From Dysidea avara (taxonomy: Eukaryota > Porifera > Demospongiae > Dictyoceratida > Dysideidae): a stretch of DNA of 64,000 nucleotides. The stretch is taken from contig NC_089274.1 in the NCBI RefSeq assembly GCF_963678975.1, positions 22,591,133 through 22,655,132 on the forward strand. The letters are read 5' to 3'. This document shows, piece after piece, positions 11,880-23,900 of the stretch; position 1 is the stretch's first letter; the number at the start of each line of letters is the position of its first letter. The notes under the pieces were generated by a model. It was not told the DNA's origin, made no database searches, and saw nothing but the letters and a program-made list of their open reading frames with translations. A program made the translations under genes and the position numbers.

Positions 11880-12498
11880 ATCCCATCCAAAAACAGCTTA
11901 TAGCTGTAAAAAAAGTGCGCGTCCAAGTAAAGCAGAGTTAACTGCGACAAAAAGTAATGATATCATAATGCGGCCATGTGCGAGGTGTGCAAGTTGTAAT
12001 ATTAGCTAATCAGATAATACAATGTTATTGTTAAAGTGTTAATGAGAACTATGTGATGCTGCTAGTTTTGAAGTGTGTGAGCATCTTCATAAATGCCACA
12101 TAAATTTAATTCTCAATAAAGCAATGTGTATAGATTCTCTGATAGTAATAAATAGTTTGAGTTTGGCCGCCTTTCCTGTATACAGCAATGCTACGAACAA
12201 AGGAAAGGTGGCCAAACTCAAACTATTTATTACTATCAGAGAATCTATACACATTGCTTTATTGAGAATTAAATTTATGTGGCATTTATGAAGATGCTCA
12301 CACACTTCAAAACTAGCAGCATCACATAGTTCTCATTAACACTTTAACAATAACATTGTATTATCTGATTAGCTAATATTACAACTTGCACACCTCGCAC
12401 ATGGCCGCATTATGATATCATTACTTTTTGTCGCAGTTAACTCTGCTTTACTTGGACGCGCACTTTTTTTACAGCTATAAGCTGTTTTTGGATGGGAT
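11880..12498. repeat. Large near-perfect hairpin (298-bp arms, 23-bp spacer)
   Basis: The left arm 11880-12177 and right arm 12201-12498 are reverse complements with no indel. I noticed one substitution, near the spacer (GGCCGCC versus the complement of GGTGGCC). The outer ends are ATCCCATCC and GGATGGGAT. Mirror-image open frames of 72 codons on opposite strands are a by-product of the symmetry. The near identity implies a recent foldback or long-TIR MITE insertion, or active homogenisation. No clear target duplication is visible. Confidence 0.9.
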
Positions 12499-12855
12499 AT
12501 ATAATGTCGGCACTATAGTTATTGGATAGTCTCATTAACTATTAATTTTTTGTGTAAGGTCTAGCCGGTATGCATGGCTTTGTAAGCAGCAAAAAATTAA
12601 ACTACAGTAGATATTTACCACCTCTAATTTTGTACACTGAACAGTGTAATAATCTTGATGCATTGTTAGGTGTTGTAAAGCAAATTTATATGCCATCACA
12701 TTGTTGTGCATGCCATATGCATGTATACTGTCACACAAAAGGTATATTAAAATCATCACTGTACCAATACTGAGCTCTGTATACTATCTGTCTTCGATCA
12801 TTTACCATTAGTTGATTGTTGTCATTTTCCTACTACTCTCCAAGAGGGAAAGTGA
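12499..12855. other. Short gap before locus C; upstream exons not found
   Basis: AT-rich sequence between the hairpin and the first discoidin exon of locus C. A signal-peptide exon for locus C would be expected here or further upstream, but no convincing ATG plus hydrophobic stretch is seen. Confidence 0.35.
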
Positions 12856-13427
12856 AGGATAGAGGGTGTTGTATTGAGGGCTAATAGTGAACAAAGCAAC
12901 TACCCCACCTCTAAGGTGAGATATGATGATGATGGCTGGTGCTCTGCTCAACTTGGAGGAGACATTTTTGATCCTTACCTGGAGGTGGAGTTTGGCCAAG
13001 ATGTGTTATTTCATGCTGTAGTGACTGAAGGGTTTAGCACTGAGCTCAGGCTGTTACCAAGTGCATATATAGAACAATACCAAGTTGAAATAGCTGGAAA
13101 CGATGAACACTTCCGTTACGTAGCTGTACCAAAAAACATGACCAGTTCTACTATGTCACAACCTGCTGTAAGTAGAGGAAAAATTAAGTTTAAGCAATTG
13201 TATCACATTTTCTCACAGGTGTTTCCTTTGGAACAGGAGCAGATTATGAGCCCCGGCTCATACACACAGCTGTTATATTATCCAATTTATGGCCAAAACT
13301 TCAGACTAAGACCATACAAGCAGAGCAATTTTCTTCATGCTTGCACAAAACTTGAGATAATTGGATGTCCAATACATGGTAATATATACATGAACATATA
13401 TTTGGGTGCCGTGGGAAGTACAGTTTC

Positions 13428-13781
13428 CAGTGGTGGATCTAATATGCTCCCCACCCCCAAAATTATACAAGATCAAGATACTCTAATAGAACAGTCAGTC
13501 AAATACTCTAATAGAACAGTCACCACACACAACACTATTGAGAATCCTTCATAGCTTATAAGTATGAAAACTAGCATCTGCAGCGCTATTCCATGCAATG
13601 TTTTTGCATATGAAATTAATGTACATGGTCCTTTGCATGTGATATTTGTGGATAAAACTGCTCTACATCTGAAATATCCATCCTGAAACATATGAAAATA
13701 ATAGCTTCAACTTCTCAGGGTCCCCCTACTCCATATACCTACTATCCCCCAACCCCTTGCCAAATCCTGGATCCGCCCTTC
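13428..13781. mobile_element. hAT-like MITE inserted in locus C
   Basis: The left end CAGTGGTGGATCTA and the right end CCTGGATCCGCCCTTC form imperfect inverted repeats. The left subterminal part contains two head-to-tail copies of the TACTCTAATAGA-type motif (13478-13525). The reverse complement of its right half aligns with the start of the element at 15323. I see no matching 8-bp flanks. Confidence 0.65.
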
Positions 13782-15322
13782 CCTATAAGTGTTCAATGTT
13801 TTTACTCTGTTTTCAAGCAGCTGTCAAACTGTTACAGCTTAGATCGTTGGGTAGTTTTCCTGCTAATATTGATATGCATGGGTTATGTATATATTGCACA
13901 CATCCAAGGATTTGATTATACTCTATTTTCAAAACCTATAGGGAATGCCATTAAGTCTTGTATGGATTGGAGACTTTCATTTATTTATGAATTATTTTCC
14001 TGTTTCAAAATTTATTTCTAAATTCTCCACCACTTTTAATAGAACTTATCACCAAAACTTAAAAAACTGTTTTCATATAATTATGAAACTTGCCAATGAG
14101 TTACTTTGCACATCTACAGTTTGGGGTGAATATTGTGTCATTCCTCAGGTCTCTAAAATAGCATAGATCCTTTCCATGTGCCTGATTTGTTGCAAAGGAT
14201 GAAATAGACTGAAATGGAATGAAATGCTACTGAGCTAGTGACTAGAGTTACTTATGATCTTTCTTGAAAGTTGACAATGCTGTATACATGCTCAAAGAAA
14301 CTATACACATTTGTCAGTTTGTTAATTTGGTCAAGCTGGCATCATAATTTATTTTGGCAGATACATGATGTATAACATCAGTCAGGAAGGTTAACCTTGT
14401 GGTGAATATAGTTATTGTGTGTGGGATACCTTTCCATCTTCCAAATAATATTCATTTAACATCAACTATGATGAATTTGTCTATAGCTACTTACAGTGGA
14501 AGTAAGTGAGAAGGATGGCTGTGTTATCAGCTGCAATTAACCCATAGCTGCAATGCCACCTATAAGGTTATCATTTTTATAGTTGACATTTCTTGAGCTT
14601 AAATCCATATTTATAATCCAGGGCATATACTATGGCTTATGATAAACTTTAGCAAAGTTTATAGCAATTCTATACCAGGTGATGGGGTACTACTTAGTGC
14701 ATTGTATAGTGACATTTAAACAGTGGTGGACTCTGGTGCACGTGATTAAATAGAGTTTTTATATTTCTTTACTTTTGGCAGAATATACCAGTTGTCTGTA
14801 TGGGTCCATAGGTTACCATGAATTAGGTCCTTGCCCATATGTTTTTTCCTCCAATATTTGTTGCACTGTATAAACACCAAGTTTATAGTTACTGTTAGAC
14901 ACCAGCCTATTATGCTTTTAATTTTACCTATTATGCTATGCTGTAGTGCTCAAATATTTTGTCTATTATGCTCATAATTATGCTCAAAACTTTTGCCACA
15001 GTTCCAATGTTTTGTTTCTTTCTAATGGATAATGATAAACTTTGGCTTATGAACAACTGGTTAAATGTAAAACGTACTCGTGCATTAAGAATTTGGCTAC
15101 ATTGTAAACTATAATAACAGTGGTGTCAGATAACTACTTAATGCCATATCAGTGGCATCAATTGTTCTATTGTGTAAGTCAACCTTTTTCTGTGGCATGC
15201 ATTTTTACTTACAGTATGACAACTATTCTGACTATTATGCTAGCATTATGCTTGATGCTTTCACGCACCTATTATGCCTAAAATTATGCCTAGTTACTGT
15301 TCAAGTTGAATCAATCAAATAG
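13782..15322. other. Intron-like AT-rich stretch with ATTATGC repeats
   Basis: No exon recognised. The stretches 14908-15002 and 15229-15292 hold clustered CTATTATGC and AATTATGC words that also occur at about 22345-22430 and 24880-25575. These look like decayed copies of one short repeat family. Confidence 0.45.
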
Positions 15323-15752
15323 CAGGGGCAGATCCAGGGTTTTGGGGTAGTAGGAATATGGAGCAGGGGTCTGGGGGGTACAACTCCTGGCCAGAAGCTA
15401 AAACTATTTTATGTGTTTCGGGACTAAAAGTTTTGATGTAGGGTGGTTTTTGCACAAAAATATCTAAATTGTACTGTACACTGATTCGTACTGCACACTA
15501 GGGTAGTATAGGGATAAGTGATGGTCTCATGAGTAGTCAACTATAATTATTATGGACCTAAAGAATGGCGCACACAAAGACCAGAATGGACATGTGCAGA
15601 TGCTAGTTTTCATACTTGGCAACTGTGGAGAATTCTTACATGTGGTGACTGTTCTGTTAGAGTATTTGGCTGACTGCTCTATCAGAGTATCTCAATCTTG
15701 TATAATTTTTGTGGGGGTGGGGGGCACATGCCCCCTGTGCCACCCCTTGGGT
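15323..15752. mobile_element. hAT-like MITE, inverted copy of the 13428 element
   Basis: It begins CAGGGGCAGATCCAGGG and its first about 100 bp align with the reverse complement of 13690-13781. Near its right end it carries two head-to-tail GACTG(C/T)TCT motif copies (15645-15700) followed by AATCTTGTATAATTTT, also shared with the 13428 element. The right end is degenerate, so its border is approximate. Confidence 0.6.
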
Positions 15753-15847
15753 GAATAGGCACTACAGCTACCAACTCATTTCATTCTATTCCATTCATTC
15801 TGGCTACTTAAGGCATCATGCATTCAAATATAAACCTGATTATAGTT

Positions 15848-15932
15848 ATTATTACTATGTAGCTAGTTATGATAGTAATATTGGATGTTATTATTACTAT
15901 GTAGCTAGTTATGATAGTAATATTGGATGTTG
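15848..15932. repeat. Two-copy tandem repeat of about 43 bp
   Basis: The unit containing ACTATGTAGCTAGTTATGAT and ATAGTAATATTGGATGT occurs twice in immediate succession with virtually no difference, consistent with a recent slippage or unequal-exchange duplication. Confidence 0.85.
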
Positions 15933-17891
15933 TCATCTCACATGATTAATGACTATAGAGTGCAAGGCAGAAAAGAATTTGAGTGAGGATGATGGTGTTG
16001 TGGTCACAATGGATGGATCAATGGTACCAAATAAGGACCTGTTTAACTTTGACAATGGACAGTCATTTGCTTACCCAGTGATGAGGACCACCCCAATATC
16101 ACCATTACATTTCCCCTTCAGTAGTACAAATAATGGAAATTGGTATACGTGGTTCAGATAGCCTGTTTTTGAATACATTTGTAACAAATTCTACATTATC
16201 CCATTCAGAAGAAGCATATGGATATTTTGTTGACTATACTAATGACCTTGGATCAACAACAGTATGTGATGTGTGGTATAAAGTAGACTGTATCAGTGTA
16301 TCATTTCTGTAGGTATTTACTATTTCAGATGTTGGTAAAAATTACTTTGGGATGTGGCCTCCTATTAAAGTTAACGGACTAAACCCAATACATGGAGTAA
16401 TCGTCCTTGCTTGAATCTATTGCTGAAGGGATATAGTGGTAGTGATAGTAAGTTATAGCTGCATCATTGACTACATGTATTAAACGTTCATTATGTAGTT
16501 GTGCAGCACACAGTCAATCCTACTGCAGGCCTGGTTGACAATCCAATGGAGGTACTGACAACTACAAATATAGTGTGTCCCACCCCCACCTGGCATGTAA
16601 ACATGATGATGATAATTATCAAGCATTTGTATTGTCAATTGGTGGGGTGGTTATGGGTTCAGTCACTAATAACAGGTATTAGTATGATAGTGGGTGTGTG
16701 TGCGTGTCGTCATCATCATCGTCAAGCTAAGAAGAGTTTGGAATCAAAAGATTGTTTGATACCAAGAAGACGTAGAACTATTGCTCATGCTTGTAATACT
16801 AATGTGGGAGCTGATAATGACCTTTATGGACAGCCAGAACTGTGTCTGTGAATGATGTTATTAACAACTAGATTGACACAATGTGTGTGTAAGCATCAGT
16901 CCACCATATAGGAAAAATTTACAAATTTGACAAAGTATAGTTACTATGATAATTAAAATTAAAGTTCTCTGCATACCATGTGCATGATGAGTTTGGTATA
17001 TGTGCTTTTTGGAAGTCAAATTATGACATGCAGTTGTTATTATAGACTGGTAGACCGAACAGCTAGCCTACTAATAGGTGATGCTGAAAGTTCAACAGTA
17101 CATTATTACTGTTTTTCATATAACATATCATAGTTTTATAAATTCAATTTTCATTTCAAAAGGTGTGATGACTACTTATATATGAGCTTACTGAATGATT
17201 TCTCTTTAAGAGTACGTACCTCTTTACACTCTATAGGTACATGATCTGCAGTATGTTGTCCAGTAGTATTGCATGCTGGAACAGTACAGCTAACCAGAAA
17301 AATAGTCACTGCAATGTGAATAAATAGTATGCGCTACCACCAACTACTGTGATAAAGTTAATTATTCTCATACAATAGTGTTACAATAATATGTCTGAGA
17401 CCCTGAACTAACAGCTGCTAAGATCAATTCAGTACATTCTCACTCACTTGTAATTACTTTCTTATTTTGAAATATGTATATAGCTAGATATATTACAAGT
17501 TTACTCAGTTTAGTAGCTATATAGTATGATTATGATTGTTTTATTATGATTAAAGTACTTGGTAAAGGCAGAGCCTGTATACCAGAAGGCTTATAAAGGC
17601 CTAAGATGTTTAAATTAACTAATGATTGTATCTGTATTATTGTGTCTAGCATAAACTTTAAAGCCATATGCTATGGTATAATATTAAATGTCATTCTGCA
17701 GTATTTGTGTATTAACACTGAATTATTCTTGTCAGACAAGTTATGGGACAACTGAACTGGAAGAATATGATAATGACATGACACAACAGTTCAGCATCAG
17801 TGATGGAATCAACAATACTATGTATGGATCAATTTTGGAAGTAAATAGTAGCAATGTCCATAATTATGAAGAGATCTATCCTCGCCCATGA

Positions 17892-18909
17892 AGATTATTA
17901 GGTGTACATACAGCAACCAACCAAATGTCAATTTGTGTATTTTTTTATAGACCGTATAGAATTCATAATATGAACTCTTGGTTAATAGTAAATTTGAATT
18001 GTGTGCAAAATTGTATTTCCAATGCTATACATAGTTCTGTACATGATGTGTCAATGAAATTGTGTGCAAAATTGTATTGAATTCCGATGCTTTGTTCCAA
18101 TGCTTTGTACATGATGTGTAAATATATAATATCTTTTATTCAACTTTTCAAAAGAATCATATAACATTCCGCAAAATATATAATATATTGTTAAACATTA
18201 ATGACCATTGCCATTATAGTGTGCTTACCTTCTGTATATAGTTGTTTGTTCCCTGCTTTGTTTACATGCAATCAGTCACTACAACATTGAACCACCATGG
18301 GGCTATGGTATTAATTGAACGACACAACAGTATAGGGTTGATATATACTGTACACTATATGGATCAACAATGCCAAGCTGCAATTATGCAAGTTAATATA
18401 TATGTAGTCTAACATAGAAAAAGTCTGCATGTTACTTGTGCTGATAAATCACATGTCATTTGTTTCAAAGATCATACATTATTAAGCTCACAAAAATGTA
18501 TGCAGCTTCAATTAACATTGGTGTGATCTTAATATGATGTAACTGATTACAGAAGGTCATTTTTCAAGAAAGTATGGCAGTACCTCTCCTTCCTCTAATG
18601 CATGTGGGAGCTGAAAATGACATTGACCTTTATGGACAGACAATGAGAAGTTCTGTATATGTCTGTTCTTGTATGGACACATCCACATAGTACTGTGGAA
18701 CCTGTTTAACCATGCAAGTCAAAGTATTCATTCTCTAAACTGCCCATTGTAGCAATCCCTAAAATATGATGTTTCATTTGTGTTCAAAATGACCTGCCAC
18801 CTGCATAATGAGGTCAAGAAATTTCGACCAGAATAGACAGGTATATCTTTGTTAGTTAGAATGATTGACAAGGTTTCTTCGCAATTTAGAGACCTGAGGA
18901 GGATGACAT
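17892..18909. other. Downstream region of locus C with short duplications
   Basis: Two similar segments at about 17999-18060 and 18061-18122 share GTGTGCAAAATTGTATT and GTACATGATGTGT. Near 18601-18640 a stretch with GTGGGAGCTGA and CCTTTATGGACAGAC resembles the tail exon at about 16806-16842, a small duplicated remnant of locus C. Confidence 0.5.
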
Positions 18910-19217
18910 CATAGGCATAGCAAGATATTTTTAGATAGGGGGGCTCTAGTTTGGCAAAAAAAAAAAAAAAAAAAAAAAGGTCGACACTTGCTAAGAATGG
19001 CTGCTCTCCACTAAATATAGCTTGTATCACTGATAAAGCACATAAAAATCCTTATTCACAACTTCATAGTTTGCTACACAACTTCTCTGAGTCCTGTGAC
19101 TGCTTTATTAGAGTAACTGACTGCTCTATTAGAGTATCTCGATTTTTTGCATTTAGAACCAGAAAATTGCAAGGAGGGCTCCAGCCCCCCTTGCCCCCTC
19201 GGGTTGCTATGCCTATG
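18910..19217. mobile_element. hAT-like MITE, relative of the 11097 element
   Basis: The termini CATAGGCATAGCAAG and TTGCTATGCCTATG are inverted repeats closely resembling those of the hAT transposon at 2145. The inside order is a poly-A run, AAAGGTCG, CATAAAAATCCTTA, then two motif copies (19097-19147), which matches the 11097 element. The flanks share only GATG, so the target duplication is uncertain. Confidence 0.75.
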
Positions 19218-20912
19218 GATGTGGGCGAGAATACCCATAAACTTAATTATGAGGCCCCAAGTGTACATCCCAAAAATTGCATGTATGAGTAATTATTTCA
19301 GTAAATTTAATCAGTATCTAGCTGGTATACCACTGTTCAGCCAATACATCAAATCATTTAAGATGCATATGATCTACAACAGAGGGGTTTACTTGCCTAT
19401 ACTATTCAACTCATTGTCTGATAGCTATATATAGGCAGTATATACAATTTATATGTGACATGCATGTGTTAGCAATTATGGTTCCATCATTTCTTGATAG
19501 TCTTTATGATGAGCACAGCTTTAACATGCTAACTAACTGCTTCTCCAAACTTTTTATCAATATTCACAGATAACTAACTGTACATGTGTGATTGTAAGCA
19601 ATATACAATAGACCTTTATCAGCTCAATGTGAACTAATCATTACAATTCAATACAAAATTGTGCAATAACATTAGCTGTTTACTATCATATCGTATTCAT
19701 CATACAGAATATATTTTACAAACTACAAGTTAATCATATTACTATTAGGTCAAGTGTTATCACCATGATGATGATGAACCATCACAGGAGGTTAGTCTCA
19801 GTGTTGGAGTCAACAACCATATATGCGAAGAAATAGCAACTGTGTCAGTAATAGTTTTGTCCTTGCCCCACTGGTACATTCTTTCTGCATCAGAATAATC
19901 TGTGCGTTTTTAGGTCTATAAGTTGTCTGTCAGCAGTCAGCATTAACATGAACAGATATTTTTATCTGGTGATCAAGTGCCTTAGCTACCTGTGGAGTGT
20001 GGACAGTAAGTTTGCTACTTTACTAAAAGAGAAACATGTCTTACACATGCTACAATGATACAACTATAAATATTGCTATAAATAAGGCCAAGTTAGGGCT
20101 GTTCTAGTATTTGTGGACACAAATAAATGCTGCATATATAGAAATTTGACATTTGTTCACAACACATGCACTTCACTATAGTCACATCAATACACTGTAT
20201 ACGTAACAACATTTGTACCACACCTGTACCACTGTATATGTTGCTTACTAAAATGTCTATATAGCCTGTTTTCATGAGTGCATTTTTTAAAAGATTTGTG
20301 CCACTGAGGAGCATGAGGTTAGAGACATAGACATCATTGGACGATGTAATACTGTGGCCAAGAGCTATACAGATGGATACACTTAAGGTGAAAGAAGCTG
20401 CACATTTCATTTCTATGTGATATCAACTGTCTGGAGCCTGGGATTGCTTCAGCCAGAATTATAGGTAACATTCATGCACATCTTGTGTGTCTGCAAAACA
20501 CACCTTGTGTTTATGTACTTACTGTTCATACATAAGATTATTGTTATTAAAACTGTAGAAGTTGAAACAATTGAGCAGGTAGTTTATATGTTTCGAGTAG
20601 TTCTTGGCATTTTGTATATAATGCAATGCATTTGACTGCTATATACCATACTAGAAAACATTGGTCACTTTGTTTGTAATACAAATAAAGTTAAACTCAA
20701 TGACCTATAGTCCATAAAGACTATATTAATACATTTATGCACTGCAACCACACTGCGTGATTCATTCAGTAAATTGGTCAGTATATTTGAGCAATTACAA
20801 ATCATTAACTGAGCACACTGTATCATTGTGTCACACTGTATCATTGAATGTCAAACTTTTTCGGTCATGCATGAGGTCAGCAACCACACGCATTTAGTAG
20901 CCAATAGTATAA
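19218..20912. other. Intergenic stretch between loci C and A, no gene recognised
   Basis: Convergent space between the + strand locus C and the - strand gene A. Open frames are short and lack motifs. I see no complete mobile element in it. Confidence 0.45.
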
Positions 20913-23900
20913 TTAATTGTTCAAACTGGTGAGTACTTCATAAGTTGCAGCAATTCCATGTGGTCCTTCTTGCACATGGTCTTGTATTTGTTGTTGGCTT
21001 GCTTGATCTTGACTTGGGTTCTCTATCACTTCATAAAATGTACCGTTGGGGTGGTGATGAGGTTTGGATTCATCTTTTTGATGTTCCAGTTTATTGTAGC
21101 TATCCTTGTCATCAGCTGTGGATATTCTTGCATAGAAATTATCTGGTTTCAATGGATCAGTTCTTTCAAGCCCACTAATAATGAAAGAAAGTTATCACCT
21201 ATTATATAGCACAAAGATTATCTCACCCAAATTTAGTCTTGTCATAATGGCCACTTGCTGTATTTGCTTTAATAAATCTGTGTGTAACACAGTATGATTA
21301 TTCATATGGTAGTTAGTGCATGAGAACATACGTTGTATACTGCTCATACATTGGATTTTCTGATTGAATTGAACCTGAAGACATCTGAAAGTGATGCCTG
21401 CATGAAGAGATACACATGTGATTGCCTATGCAAAGATAAAATATCAACTGTAGTTGACAATGCAGTGATGTGTGTGACATATAGTGACATTACAATACTT
21501 TTCAGTTTTCCTTCTAAATCTCGTCCAAAGTAACACAGTCACAATGGTCACTAGTAATAGTGTCAGGATAATTGGTAACACTATTGCTACAATTGTTGCT
21601 GTATTGTCATCATCATCAGAAATTATTTTCTTATCCACATTGACACAAGTGAGCAATACATTATTTGGTGGTGCAATACATGTACCATCAAATGAGGAAT
21701 GAGTGCCATCCATTGAGCTAGAGTCAGAAATAGCTAAATAGAAATAATGATGGGTAATAGCATTGAAATATACATATACCTTCACTGATCCTGCAGCCAA
21801 ACAGTCCAACTGAAAGACATGGAGTGATATGCCAGTCTGTTATGAGTAGTTGAAGTTGTCGGACACGAATGGGCTCCCAAAATGAATGAAAGAATGGCCG
21901 AACACGATTGTTGTGAAATACCTGGGAAAAAAAAGCATAAGTATCAAATACTTTATAGAGAGACAAACTAACTGATCTTCCTAGCAGATCCTTGTACTGA
22001 GTTAGGTTACACAAATCATCATTAGTAGTATAAGACAAAGAATATGATGTTATAAAGTAGTCAGCATTTCTGGTCTCCCTCCCTACTATCACCATTGATG
22101 TGATAATCACTTCCTCATCAAAATTAAAACTGATGACCAAAGGAAGATCCACTCCTTCAACAGATGGACACCAATGATCATCATCATCCTCATTATGTAA
22201 CAAGCTTGACTCAACCAGTTCATCATTAGAATTACTAGTGATGTTTGTGATCATATCATTAAACTCCTCTTCTTGATCAGGCTGACAGTGATGTGATTCT
22301 GTGAATTAGTATTAACATTGGATTGATAAATAGCAGATAGGCTTGCGCCAATTATGCTGGCATAATTTTGAGCACAATAGGCTGGCAAAAGCATCAAGCA
22401 TTATGCCAGCATAATAGGACAAGTTTCAAGAATTTTAATTAAAATATGCAATGCGTGTGCCAAAAATACTGCACAATATGAACACACTGCACATTATTAC
22501 TGTATTTCATATCAAAAAACCTTGCAGTGCTATTAGTTTTACTATTTCTTGACTGATTATTCACACTTTGTGGTAATAAGATCGAGATACTCTAATAGAG
22601 CAGTCACTTACTCTAATACAGCAGTCAGGAAATGCAGATATCTTCTATATATATAAAGCTGAAAAGCCGTCTATCTGTCTGTCTGCATTCCATTTGAGTT
22701 CACGCATTCTTCTCGCCAGTTGCTGCACGTGTCAAAGCGGTTTTGGCACCAAACAAAGCGCTCATCATCTAGGAATAACCTAGCGTTTAAATGGAGGTTC
22801 TAGCTGCCGTCGTTCGTGGTTTACAGCGCATTTAGTGCAAGGGTGTAGAGCAAAAATTCACCTGAATTCTTTCTGTAAACCGCATGCAAACTGCAAGTAA
22901 ACACCTATTGCCATTCAACTTAAGCATGCCTTTATAAACAACAACGTAGCCACAGGTGAAATTTTGTGCAAGCGGTAGAGCGTGAAGCTTGAAAGTGGGA
23001 GGTCATGAGCTCAATTCCCAGTTGTTCATTTCTTTTCCCTTTTCCAAACCTTTCGGTTACAACTTTTTTCTTCAACTTTTTTTGCTACTACTTTTTTTTC
23101 TTCGTTTTGGCAGCCTTTTTGGTAACAGGTTTTCTATTATGTTCTTTTCATGCTATTTTTGTCTCACTCTACAGTGAAACCTGTGTAGTAAGGACACCTT
23201 GGGACTGACCAAATGTGTCCTGATTATAAAGGTTTCCTGATTTTCCAGGTCAGTTTACATGTTAAGGGATACTTTAGGACCATTACCAAGTGTCCAGATT
23301 ATGCAGGTGCCCTCCACTACATTGGTTGATAACAGTTAGTAGTAGCTGTACAGGTGATGACAATAGGTAATAACAGTCAGTAGTAGCTAGCTTGCTCAAA
23401 GTATCATACAGTATAGTAGTGCTGTAAATGTAGGGAGGTTATAGAGGTGATGACAATAGTACAGGTTGTAGTGTAGTAAAGGGAACATTAGGGAGTGTAG
23501 TATTGTTACAATATGGCAACTTCTACATTGTAGGGCAGGTACCAATAAAGTAATGTCTTTTTTGTGGTCAAGACATTATCAAATGATGCTCCATGTATAG
23601 CCTACATAATATGACAGGTACTACAAGAACCATCCACATTGTTCACACCTGTGTGTTGTATTACTACAGTAGTTTAGCTACTGAAGTTCTGGAGTACTTT
23701 TGCTATACTATGCAAGATAGTGGTATTAAAAACGATATCACCATTCATGTTGCAGGGCATGAATGGCACTAATGTTTAATGCTTGGTTGTTATTATGGTG
23801 TGATCCACTGGTCATCTGGAAAAGTGAGTATTGTTATAGCAAATCAATACATGCTTTTATAGGCTTTTTTTCACTTTTGGGAATTTCTGAGGCACCTTTT

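Larger units (their letters stand above)
12856..17891 (+). pseudogene. Locus C: decayed or divergent discoidin-domain receptor
   Basis: The exons 12856-13167 and 13219-13378 form one F5/8 type C (discoidin) domain, with NYPTSK, GWCSAQLGGD, YLEVEFGQD, YVA-like strands and a closing FHACTKLEIIGCPIHG-like end (here FLHACTKLEIIGCP). They are joined in phase 0 at a VFP junction, exactly as in gene B. Candidate later exons are about 15956-16256 and 16318-16413 (a diverged second domain ending MWPPIKVNGLNP), 16514-16851 (a membrane-like segment followed by ACRHHHRQAKKS) and 17740-17891 (a tyrosine-rich tail with EEYDND, NTMYGS and NYEEIYPRP). The frame appears to slip near 16140 and 16670, and one stop falls at 16413, so I think the gene is broken or spliced in a way I cannot see. 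A MITE sits about 50 bp after the second exon. Discoidin domains typically bind carbohydrate, collagen or phospholipid at the cell surface. Confidence 0.5.

Noticed and set aside
12073-12305. Two 72-codon open frames on opposite strands with nearly the same protein
   Set aside because: They are mirror images created by the 298-bp-arm hairpin. No family motif or splice context.
12339-19147. Frames containing DCSIRVS, LIEQS or SNRTVT peptides
   Set aside because: These peptides are translations of the dispersed CTCTATTAGAG motif, not of genes.
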